Counted from the stretch's first letter, positions 1 to 8,555 are shown. The stretch is DNA of 64,000 nucleotides from Pseudonocardia hydrocarbonoxydans (GCF_006539565.1 NZ_BJNG01000014.1:186001-250000), one strand, 5' to 3'. Notes: generated by a model from the sequence alone, not told the origin. Numbers and translations: made by a program.

Positions 1-149
1 ATCAGCTGGTCACAGCCCGGGCAGCGGTAGGAGCGGTCCGACGCGGCCGAACCGGGCACGGTGCGCACCACCCACTCGCCCTCGGTGCGGGTGAGCGACG
101 CCGACCGCAGCGGCACGTGTGGCGGCCGCGGCCGGCGCGCTCGACCCAT
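1..149 (-). CDS. Actinobacterial small zinc-ribbon-like protein, N-terminal part (often annotated ATP/GTP-binding)
   Basis: Only the first 49 codons lie in the window; the gene runs off the left edge. ATG at 149 gives a basic start (GRARRPRPP) and then a segment ending in the YRCPGCDQLI stretch, whose CxxC looks like half of a metal knuckle. I recognise the pattern as a small conserved actinobacterial protein often labelled ATP/GTP-binding, but no nucleotide-binding motif is visible, so that label is not supported here. It sits 6 bp downstream of the dehydrogenase stop on the same strand, so the two may be cotranscribed. Confidence 0.6.
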   Translation of the reverse strand, partial: MGRARRPRPPHVPLRSASLTRTEGEWVVRTVPGSAASDRSYRCPGCDQL

Positions 150-155
150 CGCCGA

Positions 156-1940
156 TCAGCGGGCCGCGTAGTCCCGGAACCCGTGCCCGGTCTTGCGGCC
201 CAGCCGCCCGGCCGTGACCAGGTGCTCCAGGAGCGGCGCGGGGGCGAATCCGGCCTCACGGAACTCCAGGTAGAGCGAGCGCTCGATGGCCAGCGAGACG
301 TCGAGCCCGACGACGTCGAGCAGCTCGAAGGGACCCATCGGCAGCGCGCAGCCGGTCTTCATCGCGGAGTCGATGTCGTCGGCGGTGGCGTAGTGCGCCT
401 CCAGCATCTTCACCGCGTCGTTGAGGTAGGGGAACAGCAGCGCGTTGACGATGAAGCCGGCGCGGTCGCCGCAGCTCACCGGCACCTTCCGGATGCGCTC
501 GCACAGCGCCAGGATCGACGCCGAGACGTCGGGCGCGGTGGTGATCGTGGAGACGACCTCGACGAGCTTCATCGCCGGCGCCGGGTTGAAGAAGTGCATC
601 CCGACGACGTCCTGGGGACGCGACGTGGCCGCCGCGCACTCCACGACGGGCAGCGACGACGTGGTCGTGGCGAGGATGGCGCCGGGCTTGCAGATCTCGT
701 CGAGCGCGGCGAACACCGCGCGCTTGACGTCGAGCTCCTCGGCGATGGCCTCCACGACCAGGTCGACGTCGGCGAAGTCCTCCAGCCGCGTGGTGCCGGT
801 GATCCGGGCCAGCGTGGCGTCCTTGTCCTCCTCGGTGACCTTGCCGCGCACGACGGCCTTCTCCAGCGACTTCTTCACCCCGGCGATCGACGCCGCGACC
901 TTCGAGTCGCTGCGCCCGCGCACCACGACGTCGAGCCCGGCGGTGGCGAGCACCTGCACGATGCCCGAGGCCATCGTCCCGGTGCCAACGACCCCGACCC
1001 GCGAGATGTCGCGGATCGTCACGTCGTCGGGGACGGTGCCCGACGGCGTGAGCGCGTCGGCGACGACCTCGGAGCTGTGCGGGCCCGCGTAGGTGTAGAA
1101 GCCGCGCCCGGACTTCCGGCCCAGCAGCCCGGCGGTGATCATCTGCTTGAGTACCGGGGCGGGGGCGTGGGTCTGGTTGCGCGACTGCTTGTACATCGTG
1201 TCGAGGATCTCGTAGCTCGTGTCGAGACCGATCAGGTCGAGCAGCGCGAGCGGGCCCATCGGGTAGCCGCAGCCGTAGCGCATGGCCGCGTCGAGGTCCT
1301 CGCGGCTGGCGTAGCGCTGCTCGTACATCTTCGCGGCGTGGTTGAGGTAGCCGAACAGCAGCGCGTTGGCGATGAAGCCGGCGCGGTCGCCGATGACGAC
1401 GGGCACCTTGTCCAGCGTGGCCGCGAACGCCTTGACGTCGTCGGCCACGTCCTGCTCGGTGACGACGGTGCGGACGATCTCGACCAGCTTCTGCACCGGC
1501 GCCGGGTTGAAGAAGTGCAGGCCGACGACCTTGCCCGGGCGCCCGGTGCGCACGGCCAGCTCGGTGACCGACAGCGACGAGGTGTTGGACGCGAGGATCA
1601 CCTCGGGCCGGCACACCCGGTCGAGCTCGGCGAAGACCTCGGCCTTGAGGTCGAGGCTCTCCGGCACCGCCTCGATGACGAGGTCGGCGTCGGCCAGGTC
1701 GGCCAGCGAGGTGGTGGTGGTGATGCGGGCCAGCAGCGCGTCGGCGTCCTCCTGCGACAGCTTGCCGCGCCCGACGGCCCGGGAGGTGGAGGTCGTCAGG
1801 TGGCTGCGGCCGCGCTCGACGGCCTCGGCGTCGGTCTCGACCGCGATCACCTGCAGCCCCTTGCGGGCGAACACCTCGACGATGCCCGCACCCATGGTGC
1901 CGAGGCCGACCACTCCGACCGTCCGGAACTCGCGTGCCAC
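156..1940 (-). CDS. Double-domain 3-hydroxyacyl-CoA dehydrogenase (3-hydroxybutyryl-CoA dehydrogenase type)
   Basis: NAD-dependent oxidation of 3-hydroxyacyl-CoA (for example 3-hydroxybutyryl-CoA) in beta-oxidation or C4 metabolism, cytoplasmic. The 594-aa protein is two complete 3HCDH units in tandem. Each has a Rossmann motif (GLGTMGAG near residue 12, GTGTMASG near 310), a HFFNPAP motif and a C-terminal GRKxGxGF block. Usual single-unit enzymes are about 285 aa, so this is a fused duplication. GTG at 1940 is chosen because GGAGGT lies 7 nt upstream and the Rossmann fold starts at once. The aldehyde dehydrogenase gene lies 71 bp upstream on the same strand, so the two may share a transcript. 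Confidence 0.9.
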   Translation of the reverse strand: MAREFRTVGVVGLGTMGAGIVEVFARKGLQVIAVETDAEAVERGRSHLTTSTSRAVGRGKLSQEDADALLARITTTTSLADLADADLVIEAVPESLDLKAEVFAELDRVCRPEVILASNTSSLSVTELAVRTGRPGKVVGLHFFNPAPVQKLVEIVRTVVTEQDVADDVKAFAATLDKVPVVIGDRAGFIANALLFGYLNHAAKMYEQRYASREDLDAAMRYGCGYPMGPLALLDLIGLDTSYEILDTMYKQSRNQTHAPAPVLKQMITAGLLGRKSGRGFYTYAGPHSSEVVADALTPSGTVPDDVTIRDISRVGVVGTGTMASGIVQVLATAGLDVVVRGRSDSKVAASIAGVKKSLEKAVVRGKVTEEDKDATLARITGTTRLEDFADVDLVVEAIAEELDVKRAVFAALDEICKPGAILATTTSSLPVVECAAATSRPQDVVGMHFFNPAPAMKLVEVVSTITTAPDVSASILALCERIRKVPVSCGDRAGFIVNALLFPYLNDAVKMLEAHYATADDIDSAMKTGCALPMGPFELLDVVGLDVSLAIERSLYLEFREAGFAPAPLLEHLVTAGRLGRKTGHGFRDYAAR

Positions 1941-2011
1941 TCTGGATACCTCCGCCGTTGGGGGATGACTGGGGTGCAGTCTCCCATCCCGGGAGCCCGT
2001 ACCCGTGTGAG

Positions 2012-3484
2012 CTACCTCCCGCGCAGCACGCGGACCAGCCCGAGCAGCGCGCCCATCCCCGCCGAGGTCCGCCGGAAGCTGGTGACGGCGATGGGCAGGG
2101 CGAACCGCTGCCGGGCGACGGCCTGCGACCGGGTGAACTCGCGCAGCCCGTCCTCGCCGTGGATCCGTCCGAAGCCCGAGTCCCCCACTCCCCCGAAGGG
2201 CAGGGCGGGGATGCCGGCGAAGGAGATGACGCTGTTGACCGACACCATCCCGCAGCGCAGCCGCGCCGCGATCTCGGCGCCGCGCTCCTTCGAGAACACG
2301 GTGGCGCCCAGGCCGTAGCCGGTGGCGTTGGCGCGGCGCACGGCCTCGTCGACGTCGGGCACGCGGTTGACGACCAGCAGCGGCCCGAACGTCTCCTCGG
2401 TGACGGCCGTCGAGTCCTCGGGCACCTCGGCGAGCACGACGGGCTCGACGAGCCGGGCGTCGGCGCTGCCCGCACCGCCGACCAGCGCGGTGGCCCCCTT
2501 CGCCAGCGCGTCGTCGATCTGGCCCTTGACGACCGCGGACTGCGACTCCATGGTCATCGGCCCGAACTCCCGGCCCGCCTGCAACGCGCGGGTCTTCGCC
2601 ACGACCCGGTCGGTGAACTCCTGCGCCACGGTGTCGACGACGTACACCCGCTCCACCCCGACGCAGGTCTGCCCGGCGTTGGACATCCCGCCCCACACGG
2701 CGGCGTCGGCGGCGGCGTCGAGGTCGGCGTCGCCGTCGACGATCAGGGCGTCCTTGCCACCGCACTCCATCAGCACCGGGGTCAGCGTCTCGGCGCACGC
2801 GGCCATGACGCGCTTCGCGGTGGCCGTCGAGCCGGTGAAGGCGATCTTGGCGACGCCCGAGCGGCACAGCGCCGCGCCCGTGTCCCCGAAGCCGGTGACG
2901 ACCTGGAACAACGGCCGCCCGCCGGCGATCTCGGCGAGCGAGTCGGCCAGCGCGACGCCGACGCCGGGCGTCAGCTCGCTGGGCTTGAACACCACCGCGT
3001 TGCCCGCGGCGAGCGCGTAGGCGATCGACCCCATCGGGGTGAACACCGGGTAGTTCCACGGCCCGATGACGCCGACGACGCCCAGCGGCGCGTACTCCAG
3101 GGTGGCGGCCTGGTTGGCCATCAGCAGGCCCGACGACACGCTGCGCCGCCCGAGCGTCTTCTCCGCGTGCTTCGCGGCCCAGTCCAGGTGGTCGATCGCG
3201 AGCACCAGCTCCAGGCGGGCGTCGTCGAAGGGCTTGCCGGTCTCGGCGACGACGATGCGCGCGAGCGCGTCGAGCCCACGGACCAGCGCCCGGCGCCACT
3301 GGGCCAGCAGCGTGCGGCGCCCGTCGAAGCCCAGCCCGGCCCACCAGGCCGCGGCCTCGGCCGCGCGGGCGACGGCGGCGTCGACGTCGGCGGCCGTGTG
3401 CACGGGGTGGGTGCCGACCACCTCCCCCGTGCGCGGGTCGGTGGAGGTGAACGTGGCCTGCGCGGGGGCATCGGTGACGGTCAT
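2012..3484 (-). CDS. Aldehyde dehydrogenase family protein (succinate-semialdehyde dehydrogenase-like)
   Basis: NAD(P)-dependent oxidation of an aldehyde to its acid. The 490-aa length is normal for the family. Visible are the IGPWNYP cofactor-pocket motif (about 140-146), the FTGST nucleotide motif (216-220), the catalytic Glu in MECGGKD (Glu240), the catalytic Cys in GQTC (Cys274) and the EETFGP motif. The hydrophobic C-terminal tail resembles membrane-proximal fatty-aldehyde or succinate-semialdehyde branches, but the substrate cannot be read from sequence. It lies upstream of the double hydroxyacyl-CoA dehydrogenase on the same strand and is divergent to the pterin dehydratase gene across 74 bp. 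Confidence 0.88.
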   Translation of the reverse strand: MTVTDAPAQATFTSTDPRTGEVVGTHPVHTAADVDAAVARAAEAAAWWAGLGFDGRRTLLAQWRRALVRGLDALARIVVAETGKPFDDARLELVLAIDHLDWAAKHAEKTLGRRSVSSGLLMANQAATLEYAPLGVVGVIGPWNYPVFTPMGSIAYALAAGNAVVFKPSELTPGVGVALADSLAEIAGGRPLFQVVTGFGDTGAALCRSGVAKIAFTGSTATAKRVMAACAETLTPVLMECGGKDALIVDGDADLDAAADAAVWGGMSNAGQTCVGVERVYVVDTVAQEFTDRVVAKTRALQAGREFGPMTMESQSAVVKGQIDDALAKGATALVGGAGSADARLVEPVVLAEVPEDSTAVTEETFGPLLVVNRVPDVDEAVRRANATGYGLGATVFSKERGAEIAARLRCGMVSVNSVISFAGIPALPFGGVGDSGFGRIHGEDGLREFTRSQAVARQRFALPIAVTSFRRTSAGMGALLGLVRVLRGR

Positions 3485-3558
3485 TACCGAAGGGTAGGGC
3501 CTCCCGGCCGGGCCGTTCGGGCCGTCCCCGGCCCGCGCGGGCCGGTACGGTCCGCGCC

Positions 3559-4212
3559 ATGACGGACACCGATCGCCTCTCCGGCCGGGACGTCGACGGC
3601 GAGGGCCTCGCCGACTGGCGCCCGATGTTCGACGAGCTGCACGCCCGCTTCCGCACCGCCGACTTCGTCTCGGCCCTGGATCTGGTCAACCGGATCGGCG
3701 CCGCCGCCGAGGACGCGAACCACCATCCCGACCTGGGTCTGCACTGGGGGCGGGTCGACGTGCGGCTGTCCTCGCACGACGTCGGCGGGCTGACGCAGCG
3801 CGACGTGCGGCTCGCCCGCGCGATCTCCGCGATCGCCGCCGAGCTGGGCGCCACGGCCGTCACCGACGCGCTGACGACGCTGGAGCTCGCGCTGGACACC
3901 CCCGACGTCGAGGCCATCCGGCCGTTCTGGGCCGCGGTGCTGGGCTACGACCCCGGCCCCCGTCCCGACGAGATCACCGACCCGGCCGGCACCCGCCCGA
4001 CGATCTGGTTCCAGCAGTCTGCGGGCGGGGACGCCCCGCAGCGCTGGCACCTCGACGTCCGCGTGCCCCCGGAGGTCGTCGACGCCCGGATCCGGGCCGC
4101 CCTCGACGCGGGCGGCACGCTCGTCGACGACTCCGCCGCCCCCGCCTTCGTCGTGCTCGCCGACGCCCAGGGCAACAAGGCCTGCGTCACCACCTGGCAG
4201 GGCCGCGACTGA
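3559..4212 (+). CDS. 4a-hydroxytetrahydrobiopterin dehydratase fused to a VOC/glyoxalase-like domain
   Basis: Residues 1-105 match pterin-4a-carbinolamine dehydratase (PCD/DCoH); the signature EDANHHPDL carries the paired His and Pro-Asp of the active site. Residues 110-217 form a glyoxalase/VOC-like half (FWAAVLGYDP at its start, a WHLDVRVP strand, and a final strand FVVLADAQGNKACV). PCDs alone are about 100 aa, so this is a two-domain fusion, which also occurs in other actinobacteria. It probably recycles or protects reduced pterins; the second domain's ligand is unknown. TACGGT at 3546-3551 lies 7 nt before the ATG, suggesting a leaderless transcript. Confidence 0.85.
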   Translation: MTDTDRLSGRDVDGEGLADWRPMFDELHARFRTADFVSALDLVNRIGAAAEDANHHPDLGLHWGRVDVRLSSHDVGGLTQRDVRLARAISAIAAELGATAVTDALTTLELALDTPDVEAIRPFWAAVLGYDPGPRPDEITDPAGTRPTIWFQQSAGGDAPQRWHLDVRVPPEVVDARIRAALDAGGTLVDDSAAPAFVVLADAQGNKACVTTWQGRD

Positions 4213-4229
4213 CCCGCCCGACCCGCCGA

Positions 4230-4269
4230 CGGGAACGGGGGACTCGCGCGCGGGAAACGGGGGACTCGC
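4230..4269. repeat. Two tandem copies of an 18/19-bp G-rich repeat between convergent genes
   Basis: CGGGAACGGGGGACTCGC (4230-4247) is followed after 3 nt by the same word with one extra A (4251-4269). It fills the gap between the pterin dehydratase stop and the nucS stop. No hairpin is obvious. It could be a dispersed intergenic repeat or a terminator-like G-rich tract; only these two copies were noticed. Confidence 0.6.
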
Positions 4270-4271
4270 AG

Positions 4272-4931
4272 TCAGAACAGGCGCAGGTCCTTCGACTCTG
4301 TGCCGCGCAGCGTGTCGTAGTCGACCACCACGCAGCGGATCCCGCGGTCCTCGGCGAGCGTGCGGGCCTGCGGCTTGATCTGCTGCGCGGCGTACACCCC
4401 GGCGACGGGGGCGAGCAGCGGGTCGCGGTTCATGAGCTCGAGGTAGCGGGTGAGCTGCTCGACGCCGTCGATCTCGCCGCGGCGCTTCACCTCGACGGCG
4501 ACGTGGCGCCCGGCCGGGTCGCGGCACAGCAGGTCGACGGGGCCGATCGCCGTCATGTACTCGCGGCGGACCAGCGTGTAGTCCGCGCCCAGCACCGTCG
4601 GGTGGGCGGCGAGCAGCTCCTGCAGGTGCGCCTCGACGCCGTCCTTGACCAGCCCCGGGTCGACGCCGAGCTCGTGGCTGGAGTCGTGCAGCACCTCGTC
4701 GATGGTGATGACCAGCGACTCGTCGGCCTTGTTGCGCACGGTCCAGACGCCGGGTTCCTCGGACAGCCAGCAGGGCGGGCTCATCCAGTTGAGCGGCTTG
4801 TAGGCCCGGTCGTCGGCGTGGATGCTCACCGACCCGTCCGCCTTGACCAGCAGCAACCGGGGCGCCATCGGCAGGTGGGCGGTGAGGCGCCCGACGTAGT
4901 CGACCTGACAGCGGGCGATGACGAGGCGCAC
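4272..4931 (-). CDS. nucS: Mismatch-specific endonuclease NucS (EndoMS)
   Basis: NucS cuts both strands at mismatches and is the core of the MutS/MutL-independent mismatch repair of actinobacteria and some archaea; in mycobacteria it interacts with the beta clamp. The 219-aa protein starts [16 protein letters not shown], typical of the family, and carries the nuclease core [17 protein letters not shown] (Glu-x-Lys catalytic pair near 155-160) and a C-terminal strand ending KDLRLF. GTG at 4931 is preferred; TAGGGT lies 8 nt upstream, consistent with leaderless transcription. Convergent with the pterin dehydratase fusion and divergent from the amidohydrolase. Confidence 0.93.
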   Translation of the reverse strand: MRLVIARCQVDYVGRLTAHLPMAPRLLLVKADGSVSIHADDRAYKPLNWMSPPCWLSEEPGVWTVRNKADESLVITIDEVLHDSSHELGVDPGLVKDGVEAHLQELLAAHPTVLGADYTLVRREYMTAIGPVDLLCRDPAGRHVAVEVKRRGEIDGVEQLTRYLELMNRDPLLAPVAGVYAAQQIKPQARTLAEDRGIRCVVVDYDTLRGTESKDLRLF

Positions 4932-5064
4932 GACGAGCGACCCTACCGGTCGCGGTGCGCCACCCACGCCGCGATCCGGGCCCGCCCGGGCGCACGGCGT
5001 ACCCGTACCGCGGATACGTGGTTTCCACGATGGCCCGCGCGCCGGGCGGTCGTAGACATCTCCC

Positions 5065-6255
5065 ATGACCAGAACCGCCCTGCGCGCCGCCCGCCTCTTC
5101 GACGGCACGGCCTGCGTCGACGACCCGCTCGTGCTGCTGGCCGACGGCCGCGTCACCGAGGTCCGGCCCGGCCGCGACGCCCCGGTGCCCGACGACGCCG
5201 AGCTGGTGGAGCTGCCCGGGGCGACGCTGCTGCCCGGCCTCGTCGACACCCACGTCCACCTCGCCTTCGACGGCGGGCCCGACCCGGTCACCGCACTCGC
5301 CGACCGGGACGAGGACGCCCTGCTCGCGGCGATGGGCGCGGCGGCCGCGGCGCAGCTGGCGGCCGGGGTGACCACGGTCCGCGACCTCGGCGACCGCGAC
5401 TTCTCGGCACTGCGGCTGCGCGAGCGCGGCGGGTCGCTGCCGACGATCGTCGCGGCCGGGCCGCCGATCACCTCACCCGGCGGGCACTGCCACTTCCTGG
5501 GCGGGGCCGCGCAGGGCGTCGCCGGGGTGCGGGCGGCGGTGCGGGCGCACGCCGAGCGCGGCGTGGACGTCATCAAGGTGATGGCCAGCGGCGGGATGCT
5601 GACGGAGGGCTCCGACATCGCGGGCGGCCAGTTCTCGGCGGGCGAGCTGCGGGTCGTCGTGGAGGAGGCCCACCGGCACGGGCTCCCGGTCACCGCGCAC
5701 GCCCACGCGCTGACCGCCGTGCGCGACGCGGTCGACGCGCGCGTCGACGGGATCGAGCACTGCACTTGCTTCGACGGCGAGCGGATCGTGCTGCCGCCGG
5801 AGCTCGCCGACGCGCTCGTCACCCGCCGGATCGCCATCGGCTCGACGGTCGGGCTCGCACCCGTCCCGGGCGGCATGGCGCCGCCGCCGCTGCTGGCGAG
5901 GCTGCTGCCCGACCTGCTCGCCGCGCACGCCACGCTGATCCGGGCGGGGGCGCTGGTCGTCGCCGGGACCGACGCGGGGATCGCCCCGCCCAAGCCGCAC
6001 GGGGTGCTCCCGTACGGCCTCGCCCAGCTCGTCGACCTGGGGATGACGCCGCCCGAGGCGCTGCGGGCGGGCACCGCCACCGCCGCGCAGGTGTGCGGGG
6101 TCGGTGACCGCAAGGGCCGGGTCGCGCCCGGCTACGACGCCGACCTGCTCGCCGTGGCGGGCGACCCGACCGTCGACATCGGTGCGCTGCTCGCACCGGT
6201 CGCGGTGCTGGTGGCCGGGCGGTTCGTGCGGCGGCCCGCGGCGGTGGCGTCGTGA
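5065..6255 (+). CDS. Metal-dependent amidohydrolase (imidazolonepropionase/dipeptidase-like)
   Basis: A hydrolase of the amidohydrolase superfamily with a binuclear metal site. In the 396-aa protein the HVH pair (His63, His65), the carbamylated Lys in VIKVMASGG (Lys171), His of TAHAH (212-214), His of EHC (232) and Asp of GTDAG (303) are all in place, so it should be active. The subfamily includes Xaa-Pro dipeptidase-like and N-acyl amino acid hydrolases; I cannot assign a substrate. It is monocistronic as far as can be seen, followed 70 bp later by the convergent WYL regulator. Confidence 0.85.
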   Translation: MTRTALRAARLFDGTACVDDPLVLLADGRVTEVRPGRDAPVPDDAELVELPGATLLPGLVDTHVHLAFDGGPDPVTALADRDEDALLAAMGAAAAAQLAAGVTTVRDLGDRDFSALRLRERGGSLPTIVAAGPPITSPGGHCHFLGGAAQGVAGVRAAVRAHAERGVDVIKVMASGGMLTEGSDIAGGQFSAGELRVVVEEAHRHGLPVTAHAHALTAVRDAVDARVDGIEHCTCFDGERIVLPPELADALVTRRIAIGSTVGLAPVPGGMAPPPLLARLLPDLLAAHATLIRAGALVVAGTDAGIAPPKPHGVLPYGLAQLVDLGMTPPEALRAGTATAAQVCGVGDRKGRVAPGYDADLLAVAGDPTVDIGALLAPVAVLVAGRFVRRPAAVAS

Positions 6256-6325
6256 AGGCGTGGGAGGCGCTGCTACGCAGCCTGGCCACCGACAACGGCT
6301 GGGCACTGGCCCACCTGTGGGCCGG

Positions 6326-7300
6326 CTACCCGGTGCCCCCGTTGTGGGCGACGAGCGCGAGCCCCGCGTCCCGCAGCGCCGAGCGCAGCCCCGCCGGGTC
6401 GATCGCCTCCACCTCGCCGGCGAGGCCGACGAGCTGAGCGGCCGCGACCCGCACGTCCTCGACGGCGAGCGTGACCTCGCGCCACCCGCGGTCGTCCGGG
6501 TCGCCGGCGTCGGCGAGGGCCTTCGCCGCCGCGTCGGCGTCGGTGACGTGCGGGAGCCGCGCGAGACCGCGCGGGCCCAGGCGCAGCCGGACGGTGGCGC
6601 GCAGCATCGTCGACTCGAACCCCGCCGACGCCCCGGCCCACCAGGTCGGGAGGTCGAAGTCGGGCGGTCGCTCGAAGCCCTGCCCCGTCGGTGCGGCCTC
6701 GACGATCCGGTCGACGCGGAACATCAGCACCCGGTCGCCGGTGGCCGCGGCGAGGTACCAGGTGCCGGCCTTCATCACCAGGCCCAGCGGGTCGAGCTCG
6801 CGCTGCACCACCTCGTCGCGGCGGCGGTAACCCACCGCCAGGCGCTGCTGGTCCCAGACCGCCGCGGCGACGATGTCCAGGTGCGGCACCTCGTGCGGAC
6901 GGTGGAACCACCCCGGTGCGTCGAGGTGGAACCGCTCGGCCACGGTCCGGGCGTGCTCGCGCAGCGTCGCGGGCAACGTCGCCAGGAGCTTGGCCTGCGC
7001 CCCGGCCAGCGCGGCCCCCATCCCCAGCTCGGCGAGTACCTGCGGCGCGCCGACGGCGAACAGCGCCGCGGCCTCGTGCGCGGTGAGGCCGTCGAGCCGG
7101 GTGCGCCAGCCCTCGACGAGCCGGATGCCGCCGCCCGGCCCGGACTCGGTGAACAGCGGGACGCCCGCCTCGCCGAGCGCCGCGACGTCGCGGTAGATCG
7201 TGCGCTCGGAGACCCCCAGCTCGCGCGCCAGCTCCGCCGCCGTGGCGCTGCGTCGGCGCTGCAGCGTGAACAGCAGGGTGACGAGGCGGGAGGCGCGCAC
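6326..7300 (-). CDS. HTH-WYL transcriptional regulator
   Basis: The 324-aa protein has an HTH_11/DeoR-like winged helix at residues 1-60 (ELARELGVSERTIYRDV) followed by a WYL domain around 135-220 (the LDPLGLVMKAGTWYLAA core). WYL domains bind nucleic acid or small ligands and act as switches; many regulate DNA-damage or metabolic genes. The start GTG at 7300 gives the normal MRASRL family N-terminus. It is divergent to the Nudix gene with only 17 bp between start codons, so the promoters must overlap each other's coding ends and control of the neighbour is likely. Confidence 0.88.
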   Translation of the reverse strand: MRASRLVTLLFTLQRRRSATAAELARELGVSERTIYRDVAALGEAGVPLFTESGPGGGIRLVEGWRTRLDGLTAHEAAALFAVGAPQVLAELGMGAALAGAQAKLLATLPATLREHARTVAERFHLDAPGWFHRPHEVPHLDIVAAAVWDQQRLAVGYRRRDEVVQRELDPLGLVMKAGTWYLAAATGDRVLMFRVDRIVEAAPTGQGFERPPDFDLPTWWAGASAGFESTMLRATVRLRLGPRGLARLPHVTDADAAAKALADAGDPDDRGWREVTLAVEDVRVAAAQLVGLAGEVEAIDPAGLRSALRDAGLALVAHNGGTG

Positions 7301-7305
7301 CCCGC

Positions 7306-7311
7306 GATACT
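7306..7311 (+). promoter_or_regulatory. Candidate -10 box of the leaderless Nudix gene
   Basis: GATACT lies 6 nt before GTG 7318 inside the 17-bp divergent gap, so transcription would begin at or next to the start codon. No good -35 is seen. Confidence 0.4.
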
Positions 7312-7317
7312 GCCCCG

Positions 7318-7860
7318 GTGGAGACGATCGGCAGCCGTCAGGTCTACGCCAACAGCTGGATGACCGTCCGCGAGGACGCGATCCGGCGACCCGACGGCTC
7401 CGAGGGGATCTTCGGGGTGGTCGACAAGCCGACCGCGGCCGTGGTCGTCCCCCTCGACGGCGACCGCCTGCATCTGGTCGAGCAGTTCCGCTACCCGGTC
7501 GGGCGGCGGCGCTGGGAGTTCCCGATGGGGACCGCCCCCGACCGCGCCGAGCTCGATCCCGCCGAGCTCGCCGCCCGCGAGCTGGCCGAGGAGACCGGGC
7601 TCGTCGCCGGGCGGATGGAGCTGTTGGGGCGCCTGGACATCGCCCCGGGCATGTCGAGCCAGCGCGAGCACGTGTTCCTGGCGACGGAGCTGACCGCCGG
7701 TCCGCCGCGGCGCGAGCACCAGGAGCAGGACATGCGCGCGGCGTGGTTCAGCACCGCGGAGTTCGAGACGATGATCCGCGACGGCCGGATCGTCGACGCC
7801 CAGACGCTCGCGGCCTACCTGCTGCTGCGGCTGCGGACCGCCCCGTCCGACCGGCAGTAA
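7318..7860 (+). CDS. Nudix hydrolase (ADP-ribose pyrophosphatase-like)
   Basis: Hydrolyses a nucleoside diphosphate linked to another group, most likely ADP-ribose or an ADP-sugar. The 180-aa length, the EQFRYPVGRRRWEFPMG lead-in and the core RELAEETGL (about residues 91-99) are typical of ADPRase-type Nudix proteins; the metal-binding EE pair is present, though spacing from the first box residues is slightly longer than the textbook box. The stop codon TAA lies inside the left arm of a 23-bp palindrome (7853-7905). It may be regulated by the divergent WYL protein, since WYL/ADP-ribose links are known in other systems; here that is inference. Confidence 0.85.
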   Translation: METIGSRQVYANSWMTVREDAIRRPDGSEGIFGVVDKPTAAVVVPLDGDRLHLVEQFRYPVGRRRWEFPMGTAPDRAELDPAELAARELAEETGLVAGRMELLGRLDIAPGMSSQREHVFLATELTAGPPRREHQEQDMRAAWFSTAEFETMIRDGRIVDAQTLAAYLLLRLRTAPSDRQ

Positions 7861-7905
7861 AGCCACGATGCCGCCATCTCCCGGCGGCATCGTGGCTGTG
7901 CTGCC
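7853..7905. repeat. Long palindrome, copy 1 of a dispersed hairpin repeat
   Basis: Arms 7853-7875 and 7883-7905 pair over 23 positions with two mismatches near the base; the loop is 7 nt (ATCTCCC). It overlaps the last codons of the Nudix gene and probably ends its transcript. A second copy at 43830-43882 has the same ends and loop length but GA/TC in the stem replaced by TG/CA on both arms. Confidence 0.85.
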
Positions 7906-7931
7906 ATTCTGACGGGGGTCGAAAAGCAGGC

Positions 7932-7961
7932 TTGACTGTTTGTTTGCCGGCCGGGCAGGCT
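7932..7961 (+). promoter_or_regulatory. Candidate promoter of the TetR-acyl-CoA dehydrogenase operon
   Basis: TTGACT (7932-7937), an 18-nt spacer and CAGGCT (7956-7961) precede GTG 7968 by 6 nt. The -35 is near consensus, the -10 weak; a leaderless start would follow. The T-rich GACTGTTTGTTTG part could hold the repressor's own site. Confidence 0.45.
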
Positions 7962-7967
7962 GCCCCC

Positions 7968-8555
7968 GTGACCGCCACCCGCCAGCAGGAGCGCAGCGAC
8001 GCCACCCGCGCGCGGCTGATGGCGGCCACCGTCGACTGCCTGGTGGAGCGGGGCTGGTCCGGCACGACGACGACGGTGGTCGCGCAGCGGGCCGGGGTGT
8101 CGCGCGGGGCGCAGCTGCACCACTACCCCACGCGCGAGGAGCTGGTGCTGGCCGCCGTCGCGCACCTGGGTGCGGCCCGGTTCGCCGACGCCCGGCAGCG
8201 CGCCGCCGCGCTCGGCCCGGGGCGCACCGCGGCCGTCCTGGACATGCTCGCCGACCTGCACACCGGCCCGCTGTTCCGCGCGATGCTGGAGCTGTGGGTC
8301 GCCGCCCGCACCGACGACGCCCTGCGCGCCGCCGTCGTGCCCCTGGAGGCGGAGGTGGGCCGCGAGACCCACCGGCTCACCGTCGAGCTGCTGGGGGCCG
8401 ACGAGTCGCGGCCCGGTGTGCGGGCGGCGATCCAGCAGACCCTCGACCTGGTGCGCGGCCTGGGTGTCTCCGGGCTGCTCTCCGACGACAGCGTCCGCCG
8501 CCGGCACGTGCTGGCGGACTGGGCGGAGCACCTCGACACCCGCCTGGAGGCGTGA
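7968..8555 (+). CDS. TetR/AcrR family repressor
   Basis: The 195-aa protein has an N-terminal TetR HTH (residues about 12-58, TTTVVAQRAGVSRGAQLHHY) and a helical ligand-binding half. GTG at 7968 is the only reasonable start: it gives a short basic leader before the HTH. Its TGA shares one base with the acyl-CoA dehydrogenase ATG (TGATG), so the two are translationally coupled. It probably senses an acyl-CoA or fatty acid and controls its own operon; the ligand is inferred only from the neighbour. Confidence 0.88.
   Translation: MTATRQQERSDATRARLMAATVDCLVERGWSGTTTTVVAQRAGVSRGAQLHHYPTREELVLAAVAHLGAARFADARQRAAALGPGRTAAVLDMLADLHTGPLFRAMLELWVAARTDDALRAAVVPLEAEVGRETHRLTVELLGADESRPGVRAAIQQTLDLVRGLGVSGLLSDDSVRRRHVLADWAEHLDTRLEA

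Noticed and set aside
117..2318. Very long open frame of 733 codons on the plus strand over the hydroxyacyl-CoA dehydrogenase
   Set aside because: Antisense shadow in high-GC DNA: Arg/Gly/Asp-rich, no family motif, and the opposite strand has a complete, motif-bearing enzyme.
6252..6437. Small plus-strand frame ([10 protein letters not shown]...) overlapping the amidohydrolase stop
   Set aside because: Most of it is antisense to the WYL gene, no family resemblance; only about 70 bp are unique.
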